A DNA stretch of 64,000 bases from Gautieria morchelliformis (GCA_015179125.1 WHVA01000562.1:1-64000), one strand, 5' to 3'; positions 1 through 10,760 are shown, counted from the stretch's first letter. The notes: generated by a model not told the origin, from the letters alone. A program made the numbers and translations.

Positions 1-193
1 GAAGCAAATCCGACGCGCGCCTTAGGTACTGCAAACGGGTGTAATTGTTTAGCATGTAACATGGAGAACTATTTCCCAGAATTGCTTTTTAATAATAGAA
101 TAGTTTCTGAAAAGATATCACTATTTAAAGATGGGGTTTTATGGGAATGTCACTTTTATTAGTAAACATCTGATATTATAGTAATTCCAAACA
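1..193 (-). mobile_element. Partial 3' LTR of copia element I
   Basis: On the minus strand the copia reading frame ends at a purine tract (TAGGAGGG, 194-201), directly followed by TGTTTGG at 193, the expected start of a 3' LTR. The LTR runs off the left edge, so its end and TSD cannot be seen. No coding potential was noticed in it. Confidence 0.6.
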
Positions 194-633
194 CCCTCCT
201 AGGTTGATGTTCCCAGCTGTGAGCTGTTCCTTGGTGTAATGATAGTGGATGTCTATGTGTTTCATCCTGCTGTTATTGACACTGTCATTTGAGAAAGCAA
301 TTGAGGATTGGTTGTCGGTGAATATGGGGATGGGGGTGAAGTTGTGTTTGAAATCCTTCCCTAGTCTGATGAGTCATATTCCCTCTGCTGAAGGGAATGA
401 TCCTGCCACTAATTCTGACTCCATAGTTGAATGGCTGATGCTAACCTGCTTCTTTGATGCCCAATATATAGGTGCTCCATTGAATGTGAATAACCATCTG
501 GTTGTCGGCCTCCTGTTGTCTCTATCTCCAGCAAAATCCTGTATATCCCACTAGATTGTGAGCAAATCCCATAGCTCCATCCCCTTCTCTGACGTACATG
601 ATCCCATACTCCCTCGTATTCAATAGATATTGG
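194..633 (-). pseudogene. Copia I pol: end of reverse transcriptase and RNase H
   Basis: Minus-strand translation gives the copia RT tail (a TIFQYLLNTREYG-like stretch near 600-650) and an RNase H region with FTDNQSSIAFSND and KHIDIHYH near 240-310. These are hallmarks of the Ty1/copia pol C-terminus, which makes cDNA and degrades the RNA template. The frame is broken by indels. It ends at the purine tract beside the LTR at 193. It continues upstream on the far side of solo LTR J at 2270. This is a decayed, non-functional copy. Confidence 0.8.
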
Positions 634-638
634 AAGAT

Positions 639-2264
639 TGTTTTGGAACCCTTCAAGACTTTGGTGTTAGAGCTATGGCCTTGGTCTATCAGAACATGTC
701 GTATATGAAACTGCAAGAATATTAGACACTATTGGTGTAATGAATAACAAACTATTAGTTTGTAGGTTCGAGGATGACTATTGGGGTCCAAGTATTCCAA
801 AAAGAGAGGAATGGCTTTCGCAGGAGAGTTTGTAAGTGGGCTGACCCGATTAACGTCAACGCACTGCAATAAACAAGTGACTGGTTTTTGGGTAGTGACT
901 TGTGAAAGTCTCTGAACAGGAAAATTGACTGATCAGATTGTCTTGGGTATTGGAGTGCTAATTGGCAAGAAGATCGATTAAAAACCTCACTCTGCAGAAT
1001 TTCACCTAGAGGGTTAGTCTGGGTGGCTAAGTAGAAAAGCAACTACTTAACTGAGAATTAATACACTAAGCAAGTGTAATAACCCTAGCTGGGGTTAGCA
1101 GCCTGGTAAGCTGTGCAAGCTCAGCAAGTCATGCAAGGTGCGTTGGATAGAAGATGGTAGATTGGCTGATGAAAAGGCAGGCAAAAGGGCCTCCTTTTAT
1201 ATTGTAATGTACATGAGCTTAGTAAGCAGGTAGAACCTTCTATCTATTAATGGAATTGGGGGAGCAGCTTGTGGAAGCTGGAAGAAAGTATAGGAAGGTT
1301 CTGGGTGGTTCCAGATGACTCACAGTGTTTCCTACCAATCACAGCTTGATTTGACAGGTATGACTCACTGATCAGAGTCATGTGACTTGGCACAGCTTGG
1401 TTGAGTCATGTACTCCTTGTTGAATAAACCAGCACTTCGGCATACTGACATAAGCTGATGATGCGTGCAAGGTACGAGTAGTGAAAGGAGTAGGGAGTAT
1501 AAGGAGCGCAGTAGGAGGACAAGGGAATCATTGTTCTTCTCAAGACAAAGGCTACACTTATATTTAGACTAGCTACCCATGTATTTAAGCCAGTGACTTG
1601 CGTCGCTGGAGATTATCAAATCTACTACCGAAAACCTGATCCTCTAATTCCACTTCAACCTATACTCCTGACTCACCAAGATGTGCCTGGTTTGGTTGAG
1701 TCACTGAGGCTGTACATTTAGTTATGACTTTGGCACTCAGAGGCTGAGTAAGCAAATCTGAGCCAATTAGTGCTCTGTAGCCACAATAACCAAGGGCACT
1801 GCTTAGCACTGCCTTGTATAGCCTGATACAGCCTTGTTGCCATGACCAAGATCCCCACTGTTTGGTTCAGCCAAACAGGCTGCACAGTTGCTATGGCTGC
1901 ATATAGCAATAGTTTGAGACTCAGCTGGAATTACTGGGAGAGCCATCCTGCCGGACTTGTGGGCGCTTGAGTGACCAGAAGTCTGAAAATATGTTACCAC
2001 CAAGGTGTCTGGCGGAGTTTGAAATTGAAGGTCTGTGACAGAGTTGTGGGTGTAAGTAGACACACAACTCTGCAATAGCAGAAATAAGGCAGTTTGGGCC
2101 AAATAAATTGCGGAAAAATATGGAAAAATAGGGGAACGATGGAGGGGTGTTTGAAATACTCCCACAATTTCTTATATCTTCGTGTATATGCTATAACTCG
2201 CGAAAAAGTGGAAATACACCGGTATGAGTCTATTGCAGCTGGTTGAACAGCCAATTCCCCAACA
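639..2264 (-). mobile_element. Solo LTR of family J, about 1.3 kb plus a nested insertion
   Basis: On the minus strand it starts TGTTGGGGAATTGG (at 2264) and ends CCAAAACA (at 639). It is flanked by perfect 5-bp duplications AAGAT at 634-638 and 2265-2269, so it is an integrated LTR with the internal part lost. A TATAAAAGG box on the minus strand lies near 1193. The presumed U3 region holds several TGACTCA/TGAGTCA sites between 1315 and 1705. It interrupts the copia I RT between codons of the AAKRIF motif. Pieces of the same LTR recur at 17284-17695 and 20160-20702. Its length is unusual for a fungal LTR. Confidence 0.8.
1409..1691. mobile_element. 283-bp insertion inside LTR J with 12-bp TSD
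   Basis: The 12-mer TTGGTTGAGTCA occurs at 1397-1408 and again at 1692-1703. The related J copy at 17580-17600 reads straight through this site without the insert (an empty site), which shows that 1409-1691 is an insertion. A 12-bp duplication fits target-primed retroposition. I see no poly(A)/poly(T) run, no clear TIR and no coding frame, so the class is unknown. Confidence 0.6.
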
Positions 2265-2269
2265 AAGAT

Positions 2270-2339
2270 CCTCTTGGCTGCTTCCCAGTGAGTAATGTTT
2301 GGCTTGGATGAAATTGTGCACATTTGTTTACTGCATAGG
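2270..2339 (-). pseudogene. Copia I RT remnant between two insertions
   Basis: A short minus-strand stretch encodes KPNITHWEAAKRIF, the copia RT motif normally written P..HW.A.KRI..YL. It lies exactly between the TSD of LTR J (2265-2269) and the TSD of the AT-rich insert (2334-2339), so it joins the RT pieces at 194-633 and 2916-3862 into one ancestral frame. Confidence 0.7.
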
Positions 2340-2909
2340 AGGATAATCAAAATGGTCATGTGATACAGCATATATGAGTATATAATATATATTATAAGAG
2401 TATTAATAACAATATATAGGAATACATAGTAGTATTTATAAGGCGAATAATAGATGTTATTAGAATATTCTGTATATATTTAAACATCTCGGAGATATAT
2501 ATACATATGAGAGAGTATTAGACTACAAGATAGAGTAACAGATACTTGGACAGATACTTCTAACAGATATGAGTAGGAGTATTGGTATGAATAGTTATAT
2601 GAGAGAGTATTAGAGTACAATATGAAGTAACAGTAGTTGTCTAGATATTTGTAATATATATGGGAAGGTGTATTAATATGAATAGTTATAATGATATAGT
2701 ATATATTAAAAGTGGGTGGAAAAAATAAGAAGAGGCGTAAAAATAAAAAGAGGCGTTCTTGTCGGCGGAGCCGCCGCTCAGGGAGGGACAAAAGTAAATT
2801 TATTTATATCCCTGCAATAAGATTGCCATGTACTTTCACCCTCTTCTTTTCTATAATCTGAGAATAAAATGGGTGAGGCTACATGTAATAAAAGCTTGCA
2901 AGCATCCAC
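2340..2909. mobile_element. 570-bp AT-rich insertion with 6-bp TSD and a GC palindrome
   Basis: CATAGG flanks the segment at 2334-2339 and 2910-2915, and copia I coding sequence resumes on either side. The interior is extremely AT-rich. It has two diverged direct copies of a block beginning tatgagagagtattaga (near 2506 and 2600) and one GC-rich palindrome (ggcggagccgcc, near 2765). No coding frame is credible. It could be an unclassified non-autonomous element or captured organelle-like DNA. Confidence 0.5.
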
Positions 2910-2915
2910 CATAGG

Positions 2916-3862
2916 CTATGTTGGGTTGTGTCATGACAGCACAGTAATTGAGGTTGCCGATGATTGATGCATAAGTGTAGTGGATGATTTCTGATGTGGA
3001 GGTGGAAGCCTGTAATTCAATGTTTGGATCCATAGGTGAGTTGACTGTACGTCCTGGCGTGATCCCAAACCGTTTGGCAATGGTACTGATGAAAGCTGGT
3101 TGGGATATGTGTATAGTGCCTCATTCTCGGTTCCTGATGATCTGAATCCCGAGTAGGCGGGTCAGATCTCCCAAATCCTATATGTCAAAGCTCCCCCCAA
3201 TATCTGTAACCATTCTCTCCATCGCAGTTAATGAATTTGATGCGAGGAGCCTATCATCCACATACCATCCCACAATCTCAATGTTATTCCCTTCCCCAAA
3301 TCTGAAAAATATCATCTTGTCTGCCTCCCCTGCTTTGAATCCCAACTTCTCCATCTCCTTCCTCAGCGTTCCATGCCATACCCTCCCTGATTGTTTGAGT
3401 CCATATATGCCTTTGTTCAACTTGCATACCAAATGTTCCTCTCCCTCCTTGATAAATCCTTCTGGTTGGTGCATATATACAGCGTCCTCGAGTTTTCCAT
3501 TCAGGTAAGCTCCTTTTACGTCGATATGTCGTAATTCCAGGTCGTACTTGCTTGCTAGAGCAAGGATGAGTTGAATGGATGTGAGTTGAATTGTGGGGGA
3601 ATATGTTTCTTGAAAATCGACTCCTGGGACTTGTGTGTAGCCTTGTGCAACGAATCTAGCCTTGAACTTATCAACTTCTCCTAGGTTGTCCCTCTTCACT
3701 CTGAATGTCCACCTGCTTCCAACAATGTTTGTCTCCTCCGGTCTTTCCACTAGTTCCCATGTCTTGTATCCCATCAGTAAGTTGTATTCATCCTGACATG
3801 CCTTCCTCCATTTCTCTGCGTCCTTTGATTTCATTGCTTCCTTGTAACTGGCTGGTTCATCC
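2916..3862 (-). pseudogene. Copia I pol: N-terminal half of reverse transcriptase
   Basis: A minus-strand frame of 218 residues (3178-3834) runs from the RT entry (AMKSKDAEKWRKACQDEY) through WTFRVKRD, KARFVAQGYTQ, ETYSPT, DVKGAYLNG, GLKQSGRVWH and the catalytic YVDD. A second frame (2851-3033) carries the IIGNLNY...QPNIAYG block. Order and motifs are those of Ty1/copia RT. Stops and frameshifts make it a pseudogene. At 3862 it abuts, head to head, a plus-strand copia integrase tail. Confidence 0.85.
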
Positions 3863-4417
3863 TCCGCTCATCCCAAAAGCCATGAGGAAGAAAGGAGACT
3901 ACAAAGCAATTGAAGGAATTTTTGTTGGATATTTCGACAACTCCAAAGCTTACAAGGTGTGGATACCACGCACTCAGACACTAATGAAGTCTAGAGATGT
4001 TGTATTTCACAAATTAAAACATATCAAACACACTACATTGCACGTAGATGAGGAGGACGATAACCCTTACCTATGGGTACTCGATGAGAAATTACCATCA
4101 TTTTCCAAACCATCACAATCCAGAAACGACCCAACTCAGGATGAAGATGACAATGCAATCCCACCACTCATAAATCTCAGCCCAGAAGAAGAAGCAGAGA
4201 TTGAGGAAGAGGATGTCAAGGAGATCATAGTGAATCCATGCGAGGAGGAGGAAAGATCAAACACAGGAGACAATAACGGAGTAGGAGAATTGACAGAACA
4301 ATCAGAAGGTGATACAGAAAGAGGAGAAAGTGAGCAAGTGGCACCAAAGGATTTTTTGAAGGGTCCATAGATGAACACATCAAACGCTGATTATGGAAGG
4401 GGCAAGTGTCACATAGC
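3863..4417 (+). pseudogene. Copia integrase C-terminal region and acidic spacer, inverted
   Basis: The plus-strand frame (to 4370) contains GIFVGYFDNSKAYKVWIP and KSRDVVFHK, the C-terminal signature of copia integrase. A long acidic stretch follows (Glu/Asp-rich from about 4130), as in the spacer before RT. In an intact copia gene this directly precedes RT in the same direction. Here RT lies on the opposite strand with its start at 3862, so one of the two pieces has been inverted. The frame ends at 4370, and gypsy A sequence starts near 4418. Confidence 0.75.
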
Positions 4418-5316
4418 AAGCCTGGAGGCACCTTGGGTTTCTCTTCTCAATGCAGCTGCATTCTACCATGCCTGCAAGTTAGAGGGTTCCCAATGCTTCC
4501 AGCTAAATCTGGCAATGCCCAAGACTGAGGCTTCAGCCCACTCAGCTTCTGCAAAACCCAAACCCATGGACCTCAAGGATGTCCTGCCAGAGTATCATGA
4601 CTTCACCGATGTTTTCAGCAAGTCCAAAGCTGATACCTTGACTCCACATTGACCTTATGATCTCAAGATCGTTCTGGAGGATGGGCTACACCTCCTCAAC
4701 CTCCATTATACTCGCTCTCTACCTTGGAGCTTGCCACTCTCTGAGTGTTCATTGATAGCATCTGAACATGGGTTACATTTGGCCCACTCAGTCTTCACAT
4801 GGAGCCCCATCCTCTTTGTCAAAAAGAAGCATGATGAACTTCACTTTGTGTTGACTTCCAAGCACTCAACAAGATTATGAAGAAAGACTGCTATCCACTC
4901 CCCTTAATTACCGATCTGTTGGACGCACCCTGAAAGGCTTACATATACACCAAAATCAACCTTCGGCATGCTTTCCACCTAGTCCAAGTTGCAAGGCGAC
5001 GAGTGGAAAACAGCTTTCCAGACCCATTACAGCTCCTTTGAATGGCTTGTCATGCCATTTGGCTTTACCAATGGTCCTGCAGTTTGTCAACATTTCATGA
5101 ATGACATCTTTGAAGATATGCTTGATGTATGCGTTGTTGTGTACCTTGATGACATACTCATCTACTCCGACGACCCGGTCAAACACAGGGAACATGTCCA
5201 TGAAGTGTTGCGGCATCTTCAGAAACACGGTCTCTATGCCAAACCTGACAAATGTGAATGGCACTGTCATTCTGGAATTCCTCAGTTATATGCTCTCTAC
5301 TGACGGCTTTACCATA
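4418..5316 (+). pseudogene. Chromovirus A1: protease end to RT palm
   Basis: Translated pieces match the A2 copy at 11220-12790: LEAPWVSLLNAAAFYHACK, then EYHDFTDVFSKSKAD, the FVKKK RT block and [13 protein letters not shown] (YxDD catalytic motif near 5144). Several stops and indels break the frame. CpG sites in A2 are often TG or CA here. The copy is cut at 5316 by two nested solo LTRs and resumes at 6698. It is the oldest of the three A copies by visible decay. Confidence 0.8.
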
Positions 5317-6697
5317 TGTTATGTATTGAGATTTCCACAAGTCAGAACTAGAAAGGACAACGGCTTCAACTTATATGTTGTGCCCCCAATGAAATATCGT
5401 CCTAAGTATTTTGGATCATGAGTCGGAAGTCGGAAAGTATTGAACTAAACAGAAGTCGGAACTTGTGTCGGAACTAAGTCCGAACATGGAAGGTGGAAGG
5501 CGGAGAGACAGAGGTCTTGCAAAACTCACTGTGCTAAGAACAGGAGATAGAGTGAAGGAAATCAGGTATTGAAGGCGGTTATCTGATTGCAGAATAATAG
5601 ACATACATGAGAGGCTTTTATACAAAGAGCTGAGGCAACATGTAATGGGGTAGTACTAAGCAAATTCCGGAGGGAGCAGAAGTCAGATAGACATACAGGG
5701 TAATTAACTAATTGGGAACAAGGGGACTACAAGGGGGGTTCAGGGTAGGGTAAAACAATGGCAAAAGAACAAGGGGTCGAAAAGTATATCTGACAGAAAG
5801 GAACAATGAGACTACAAGGAGGGCTGGACATATGGTCTTGCTGTGCTGAGAGGCGAGTCCGGTGGGTCCAAGTAATAGAGTCGAAAGAACAAAGGAATAA
5901 AACAAGGGGCAGAATATTGGAACTATCGGATGGTTGGAATGTGAGCGGAACTGCGTGTCGGAAGTCAGAAATGCATGGTCGTAACTGTTACGTATTGGAA
6001 ATCCCGGAGATCAAAACTAGAAAGGACACAACGGCTTCAAATTATATGTTGCGCCCCTGATAAACTACTGTCCTAAGTATTTTGGATTTGAGTTCTGGAT
6101 GTCAGAGAAGGCGGAAGTCGAGACAAGAATGCTGAGGGTTGGAGGTTGGAGGACAGAGGTCGGAAGAGGTGGAAGAGGTGGGAGACAGAGTATTGAAGGC
6201 AAAGAGAGAGACGAGCTTGCAAGACTTGCTATGCTAAGAACAGGAGATAGTGCGAAGGAGTTCACGTATCGAAGTCAATTATCTGATTGCAGAGATGGAG
6301 ACATACCTGCAGGGGTTTTGTACAAAGAACTGAGACAACAGGTAATAGGGTAGTACTAAGCAAATTCCAGAGGGAGTGGAAAATGGATAGACATACGGGG
6401 TAAGTAACTAATGCGGAACAAGGGGATAACAAGGGGGTGCAGGGTAGAGTAAGAACAATGGCAAAAGAATAAGGGTGCGTAAGTACAATGGCCATTGGAG
6501 CAAACACAAATATGGAAATGGTAACTTGCTGTGCTCAGGGTCGAGTATGGAGGCCAGCGAGTAGAGTCGACCAGGGGTACCGAAGAACAAGGGATTGAGG
6601 TTGTGGGTTGCGGAGGATGCAGAATAGAGTTGGAGGTGCTACGGAGGTGTTCCGGAGGTGGCGGAGATGGTTGAGTGGCATGGTCGTAACAGTAACA
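5317..6697 (-). mobile_element. Solo LTR E1 (interrupted by E2)
   Basis: The LTR occupies 5317-5985 plus its last base at 6697. It begins TGTTATG on the plus strand and its terminus is CGTAACA-like. Flanks are CCATA (5312-5316) and CCATG (6698-6702), a 5-bp TSD with one change. It resembles the LTR at 60143-60824. By comparison with that element its sense direction is minus. It is inserted in the A1 RT just before the MSEDKVQT block. Confidence 0.75.
5986..6691 (-). mobile_element. Solo LTR E2 nested in the end of E1
   Basis: It starts TGTTACGTATTGG and ends GGTCGTAACA. It is flanked by perfect GTAAC duplications at 5981-5985 and 6692-6696. It landed one base from the outer terminus of E1. 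It is closer to the solo LTR at 39818-40544 than to E1, so at least two E subfamilies were active. No coding content. Confidence 0.8.
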
Positions 6698-8256
6698 CCA
6701 TGTCTGAAGACAAAGTCCAGACCATCGGTAATTGGCCCGAGCCTTGGAAGGTAAAGGATATTCAGTCCTTCCTTGGCTTCACCAACTTCTACCACCGCTT
6801 CATCTATAACTATTCCGACATCATGGTTCCCCTTACCTGGCTTACTTGTAAACCCATGGGCATTTACTGAAGAATGCTGAAGGTCTTTCAATTGTCTCAA
6901 GGAGGCTTTCACTTCGGCCCCGATTCTGTTGCATTGGGTTCCCAACTGGCCTATGGTTGTGGAAACCAATGCCTCAGACTATACCCTCAGTGCACTCCTG
7001 TCCCTGTTAGACAATGAAGGTGTCCTTCACCTGGTCGCTTTCCACTCCCAAATGTTTTCCGGTGACGAATTAAATTACGATGTCCATGATAAAGAGCTAC
7101 TGGCAATCTTTGAAGCACTTCAACGTTGGAGACACTATTTTGAGGACTCTGGCTCCCCTATTGACGTTGTCACTGATCACAAAAACTTGCCACCACAAAG
7201 TTGCTAACCTGATGACAAGCCTGCTGGTCCGAATTCCTCTTGCAATTTAACCTCATTATTCAGTTCCATCCCGGAAAGCTTGGTACAAAACCCGACACTC
7301 TAACTAAACGATGAGATGTCTACCTTAAAGAGGGAGGTAATGACTATGGCTCAGTCAACCTGCAGAAATTCCGACCGATTTTCACAAATCAACAACTGTC
7401 GGAATCCTTGCACCTGTTCTCTGAGCAAGCACTGTGATGGACTCTGAGAAGCTTCACACCAACATCTTAGCCAACCTGGCATCCGATCCCGCAGCTGCTT
7501 GGCATCTCGGTGATAGTTCTGACCCAAGATGGATGCAAACCGAGGATGGCTTCCTCCACCTCAATGGCTGCATATACATGCACGATGCCAATGATCTCTG
7601 GCTCAGAGTACTCCAGTACAAACATGACCATGTACTCTCGGGACACTTAGGCCAAAACAAGACCTTAGAACTCATCCAATGGGAATATACATGGCCCACA
7701 CTTCAGTCTTTTGTCATTGACTTCTGCAAGTCATGCGCCACTTGCTTGCATTCGAAGTCACAGCATCATTGGCCTTACGGCTCCCTGCAGCAGCTTCCAA
7801 TACCCGAGCAACCTTGGAATTCCATATCCATGGATTTCATTGAGCAGTTTCTGGCATCTTTGGGATTCACTGCAATCCTTGTAGTAGTTTGCCGCTTAAC
7901 CAAGCAGAGCATATTCATTCCGACTTATGACACGGTCACCTCCGCAGACCTCATCTGCCTGTTTGTCTTGCATGTATTCTTGAACCACAGTGTCCCTAGT
8001 CATGTGACATCGGACTGAGGTTCGGAATTCGTCTCGCACTTTTTCTGTTCCCTTGGTAAGGCTCTCGATATGAAACTGCATTTCACCTTGGTATCATCCC
8101 AAAGGCGATGGTCAAACCAAATGTGTAAATCAAAGTCTGGAGCAGTATCTTCATGTGTATTGCAACTATCAACAGGACAATTGGTCCATGTTGCTACCAC
8201 TCACCAAGTTTGTGTACAACAATGCTCCAAGTGCAACTACTGGCATCTCACCCTTC
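6698..8256 (+). pseudogene. Chromovirus A1: RT thumb, RNase H and integrase
   Basis: Reading resumes with [20 protein letters not shown] and FLGFTNFYHRFI (RT connection). RNase H follows ([41 protein letters not shown]), then integrase with the H-H-C-C region (HDHVLSGHLGQNKT, CKSCATCLHSK) and the catalytic core (ISMDFIEQF, then HVTSD near 8010). In-frame stops and frameshifts are frequent. It is interrupted at 8256 by the complete A2 insertion, and its continuation is at 17174-17283. Confidence 0.85.
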
Positions 8257-9313
8257 TGTTACAACCCGTTCCTGAATCCAGACTGAAGCTCAGCTTCAGC
8301 TCTCGTTCAGGAACCTTGGGTTATTCTCGACTTCCTTTGGGTTTCCCTTTGCACTTCCCATCACCCCTGATTCCCTTTTCTAGTTAGTTCCCCGCTTGCC
8401 TGACCCTTGTTCCCCTGACCGTTGATCCGATCATGTTCTCTTCACGACCCTGCACGCTACTTTACTATATAGACCTCCTGTCCATGTACAGTAAGATAGC
8501 AGACACCAGGAACCAGCAACCTTTATGTAAGCGAGCGCTTAGATCACATGACGCGCCAAATCGAAAGACTTGGATCTCAATTTTTCAAAAAGTGTGCCAG
8601 AAAATTCAATTTTGATATAGAGAAGTGTAAATTTTGTATCTAATTACTATAGATTGACTTGCTAATATGTTACTGGGCAAGGGACTCTGCCCATGTTTGA
8701 CCAATTTGCTGTGTCATGTGGCACGTGACCTCCCAGAATGGTCATCCGTCACTGAGCGCCAACATCCAAGCGCTGAGAAAGCTGACAAATCATGTCACGT
8801 GACACGCCAAATGTTGCGGTTGGAAAATACAAAATGTGTCCCAAATGGTTCCAAAGCACAAAATAAAGTATTTGGAAAAGTTTTCTTAGTCTGCACTTCA
8901 AGAGTATATAACTCAGCTACTCTGAATTATTTAGCTAAACCCTTTCCTACAAATTCAAACTAGACATACTGAGAGAAACTCTTAGGACTCAAATAAGTCA
9001 GAACTTAATGTATGTGGGTGGAATTGAGGATGTTGGAAGGTGGCTGCTACTGGCCTGCTCGCTTACATAAAGGTTGCTGATTCCTGGTGTCCACTATCTT
9101 AGCTCCTCAGTTCAGATATTGAATTAGCTTATCGTACTTGAGACCCTCTGCTTGATATTGAAATCCATATCTTGGCGTATAGCCGAGACCGCTCCCGAAA
9201 GTAGGGCGGAACATCGAGGGGGCGCAACCCAAGAGGTTGAAGCCAAGCCCTCAGACCCGAGACCCGAGTTCGGCTTGGTATAGCCGAACTGCAGTACAAA
9301 CACAACATTAACA
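8257..9313 (+). repeat. 5' LTR of A2 (contains a MITE)
   Basis: Begins TGTTACAACCC and ends CATTAACA. The TATA box (ctatatag, near 8466) and the presumed transcript start (AGTTCAGATAT, 9109-9119) are now separated by the MITE. In the intact 3' LTR they are 35 nt apart, so this promoter is probably disrupted. Confidence 0.85.
8494..9099. mobile_element. 606-bp MITE with 43-bp TIRs and TA duplication
   Basis: The first 43 bases (AGATAGCAGACACCAGGAAC...) and the reverse complement of the last 43 match at 40 positions. The element is flanked by TA at 8492-8493 and 9100-9101. The 3' LTR of the same element shows the empty site (acagTAgctcc). A TA target and AGATAG terminus fit a Tc1/mariner-type non-autonomous element. 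No transposase frame is present. The remnant at 22393-23436 has the same first six bases and the same target. Confidence 0.85.
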
Positions 9314-9315
9314 GT

Positions 9316-9326
9316 ATATCTGAACT
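9316..9326 (+). promoter_or_regulatory. Putative self-priming primer-binding site of A2
   Basis: ATATCTGAACT, two bases after the 5' LTR, is the exact 11-nt reverse complement of AGTTCAGATAT at 9109-9119 (and 16969-16979 in the 3' LTR), where transcription should start 35 nt from the TATA box. This is the arrangement of Tf1-type self-priming. No tRNA is needed for the match. Confidence 0.6.
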
Positions 9327-9337
9327 CTCTACGCTCT

Positions 9338-10760
9338 TTGTTCAGAATGCCGATCACCCGATTCACCCATGCCAAAGGCAGCCGCATAACGCCGACAATC
9401 GAAGCTTGGCGTGCACGAGGTGCTTTGAGCGTTCCGGAAAACCCCCCATTCCGTCACTGGTATTCCAACCCCCCATCAGTTCAACCCGCACCCTGGCACC
9501 GAGTTATTGGTGCTGGCCGAGGGCATGTCAGGGAAGTTCCCAAAGAACTGAGCGCTGAACCCCCCGAGCCGAGTGATCCTGGCGATGGTGGTGGAGGTGG
9601 CGATGATTCCGATTCCGGTTCCAAGCATAATTCCAATCCCGACATGGCAGGCCCAAGACCTAATCCCAACCCGAATGCAGCGGCAAACGGCGAGGATCAG
9701 GTTGGGCGACTGCTCACGGCTTTGGAAAAGCTCGCCGACAATGAGCTTGATGGTGGTGGAGATCGAAGTGACTCGAAAGCTAAACTCCAGGAACCCGACC
9801 GGTTTGATGGTTCGGACCCGAAACCTCCGAGGATTTCTTCTCCAGTGCACGCTGAATTTCTGTGCCAAACCATTCCGAGATGGTTCTACAAAAATGAACT
9901 ATGTTTTGTCCTTCCTCAAGGGAACAGCTCTGGATTATTTTGAGCCTTACCTTGCAGATGACCCTGCCAATGAACCCACATGGGCTTTGGATTATACGGC
10001 ATTCATGGAAGAGCTCTACCTGAATTTCAGTCCCTACGATCAAGTTGTGGATGCCGGAATTGAGCTCGAGAATTTGGTCATGAAGGATAACCACGAGGCA
10101 ACTTGGTTTTTCATTGAATTCTAAAGACTCGCATCCGTCCTTCAGTATAATGATTCAGCTTTGCATCGCCGAGCCTACCTGGCTTTGCCGAAGCGAATCA
10201 AGGACGGAAATGGTGCATTTGGACAAACCCTGAACCCTTGACAACCTCCAAGACCTTGTTCAGAAAATCGACCAGAGGTATTGGGAACGTTGCGGTGAAC
10301 ACTCTCGTGAGACTCATTCCGCTCCCAAACCCAAGGCCAAGAAGGACAAGTCAGCCAACCAAAACCGAGGCTCCCAGAACAACGACCGAGGTCAAGGTCA
10401 AGGTTCTGGCAACTCCAATGCTAATGCTGGTAATAACCAAGGCAAAGGCAAGGACAAGCCGAAAGGGAATAATCAGTCCGAGGGTCAGAAAAAACCCCAA
10501 ACTGGACAGACTCGGCAAGGACAGCAAACTCACACCTGCAGAACGCCAGCGTCGCATGGATAACAACCTCTGTTTAGTCTGTGTGCAGAGTGGCCACTGT
10601 GCGAAGGACTGTCCAAGAGCCACGTCGGCCTGGGAAGCCACGGCTTCTGATGGGAAGACGTCCGATGAGAAAGCCGATAGCTCAGCTTCGGGCACGAAAA
10701 AATAGTCAGCGGCCCTACGGCCTCCGCGCATACCGAGGGTCGCGTTGACTCGGCTTGCGC
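9338..10760 (+). pseudogene. A2 gag
   Basis: Three shifted plus frames together give a Ty3-type Gag. It has a Pro/Gly-rich N-terminus with a Gly-Gly-Asp run (9338-9830), a capsid-like region (MNYVLSFLKGTALDYFEPY, MEELYLNFSPYD, LASVLQYNDSALHRRAYLALP), a basic Asn/Lys-rich linker and a CCHC knuckle CLVCVQSGHCAKDC near 10571-10612. Gag packages the element RNA. Frameshifts near 9830 and 10220 and an in-frame stop after FFIEF make it non-functional. Confidence 0.8.

Noticed and set aside
5317-6697. Two-LTR circle junction integrated as a tandem LTR
   Set aside because: The two LTRs belong to different subfamilies and each has its own TSD, so nested solo LTRs explain it better.
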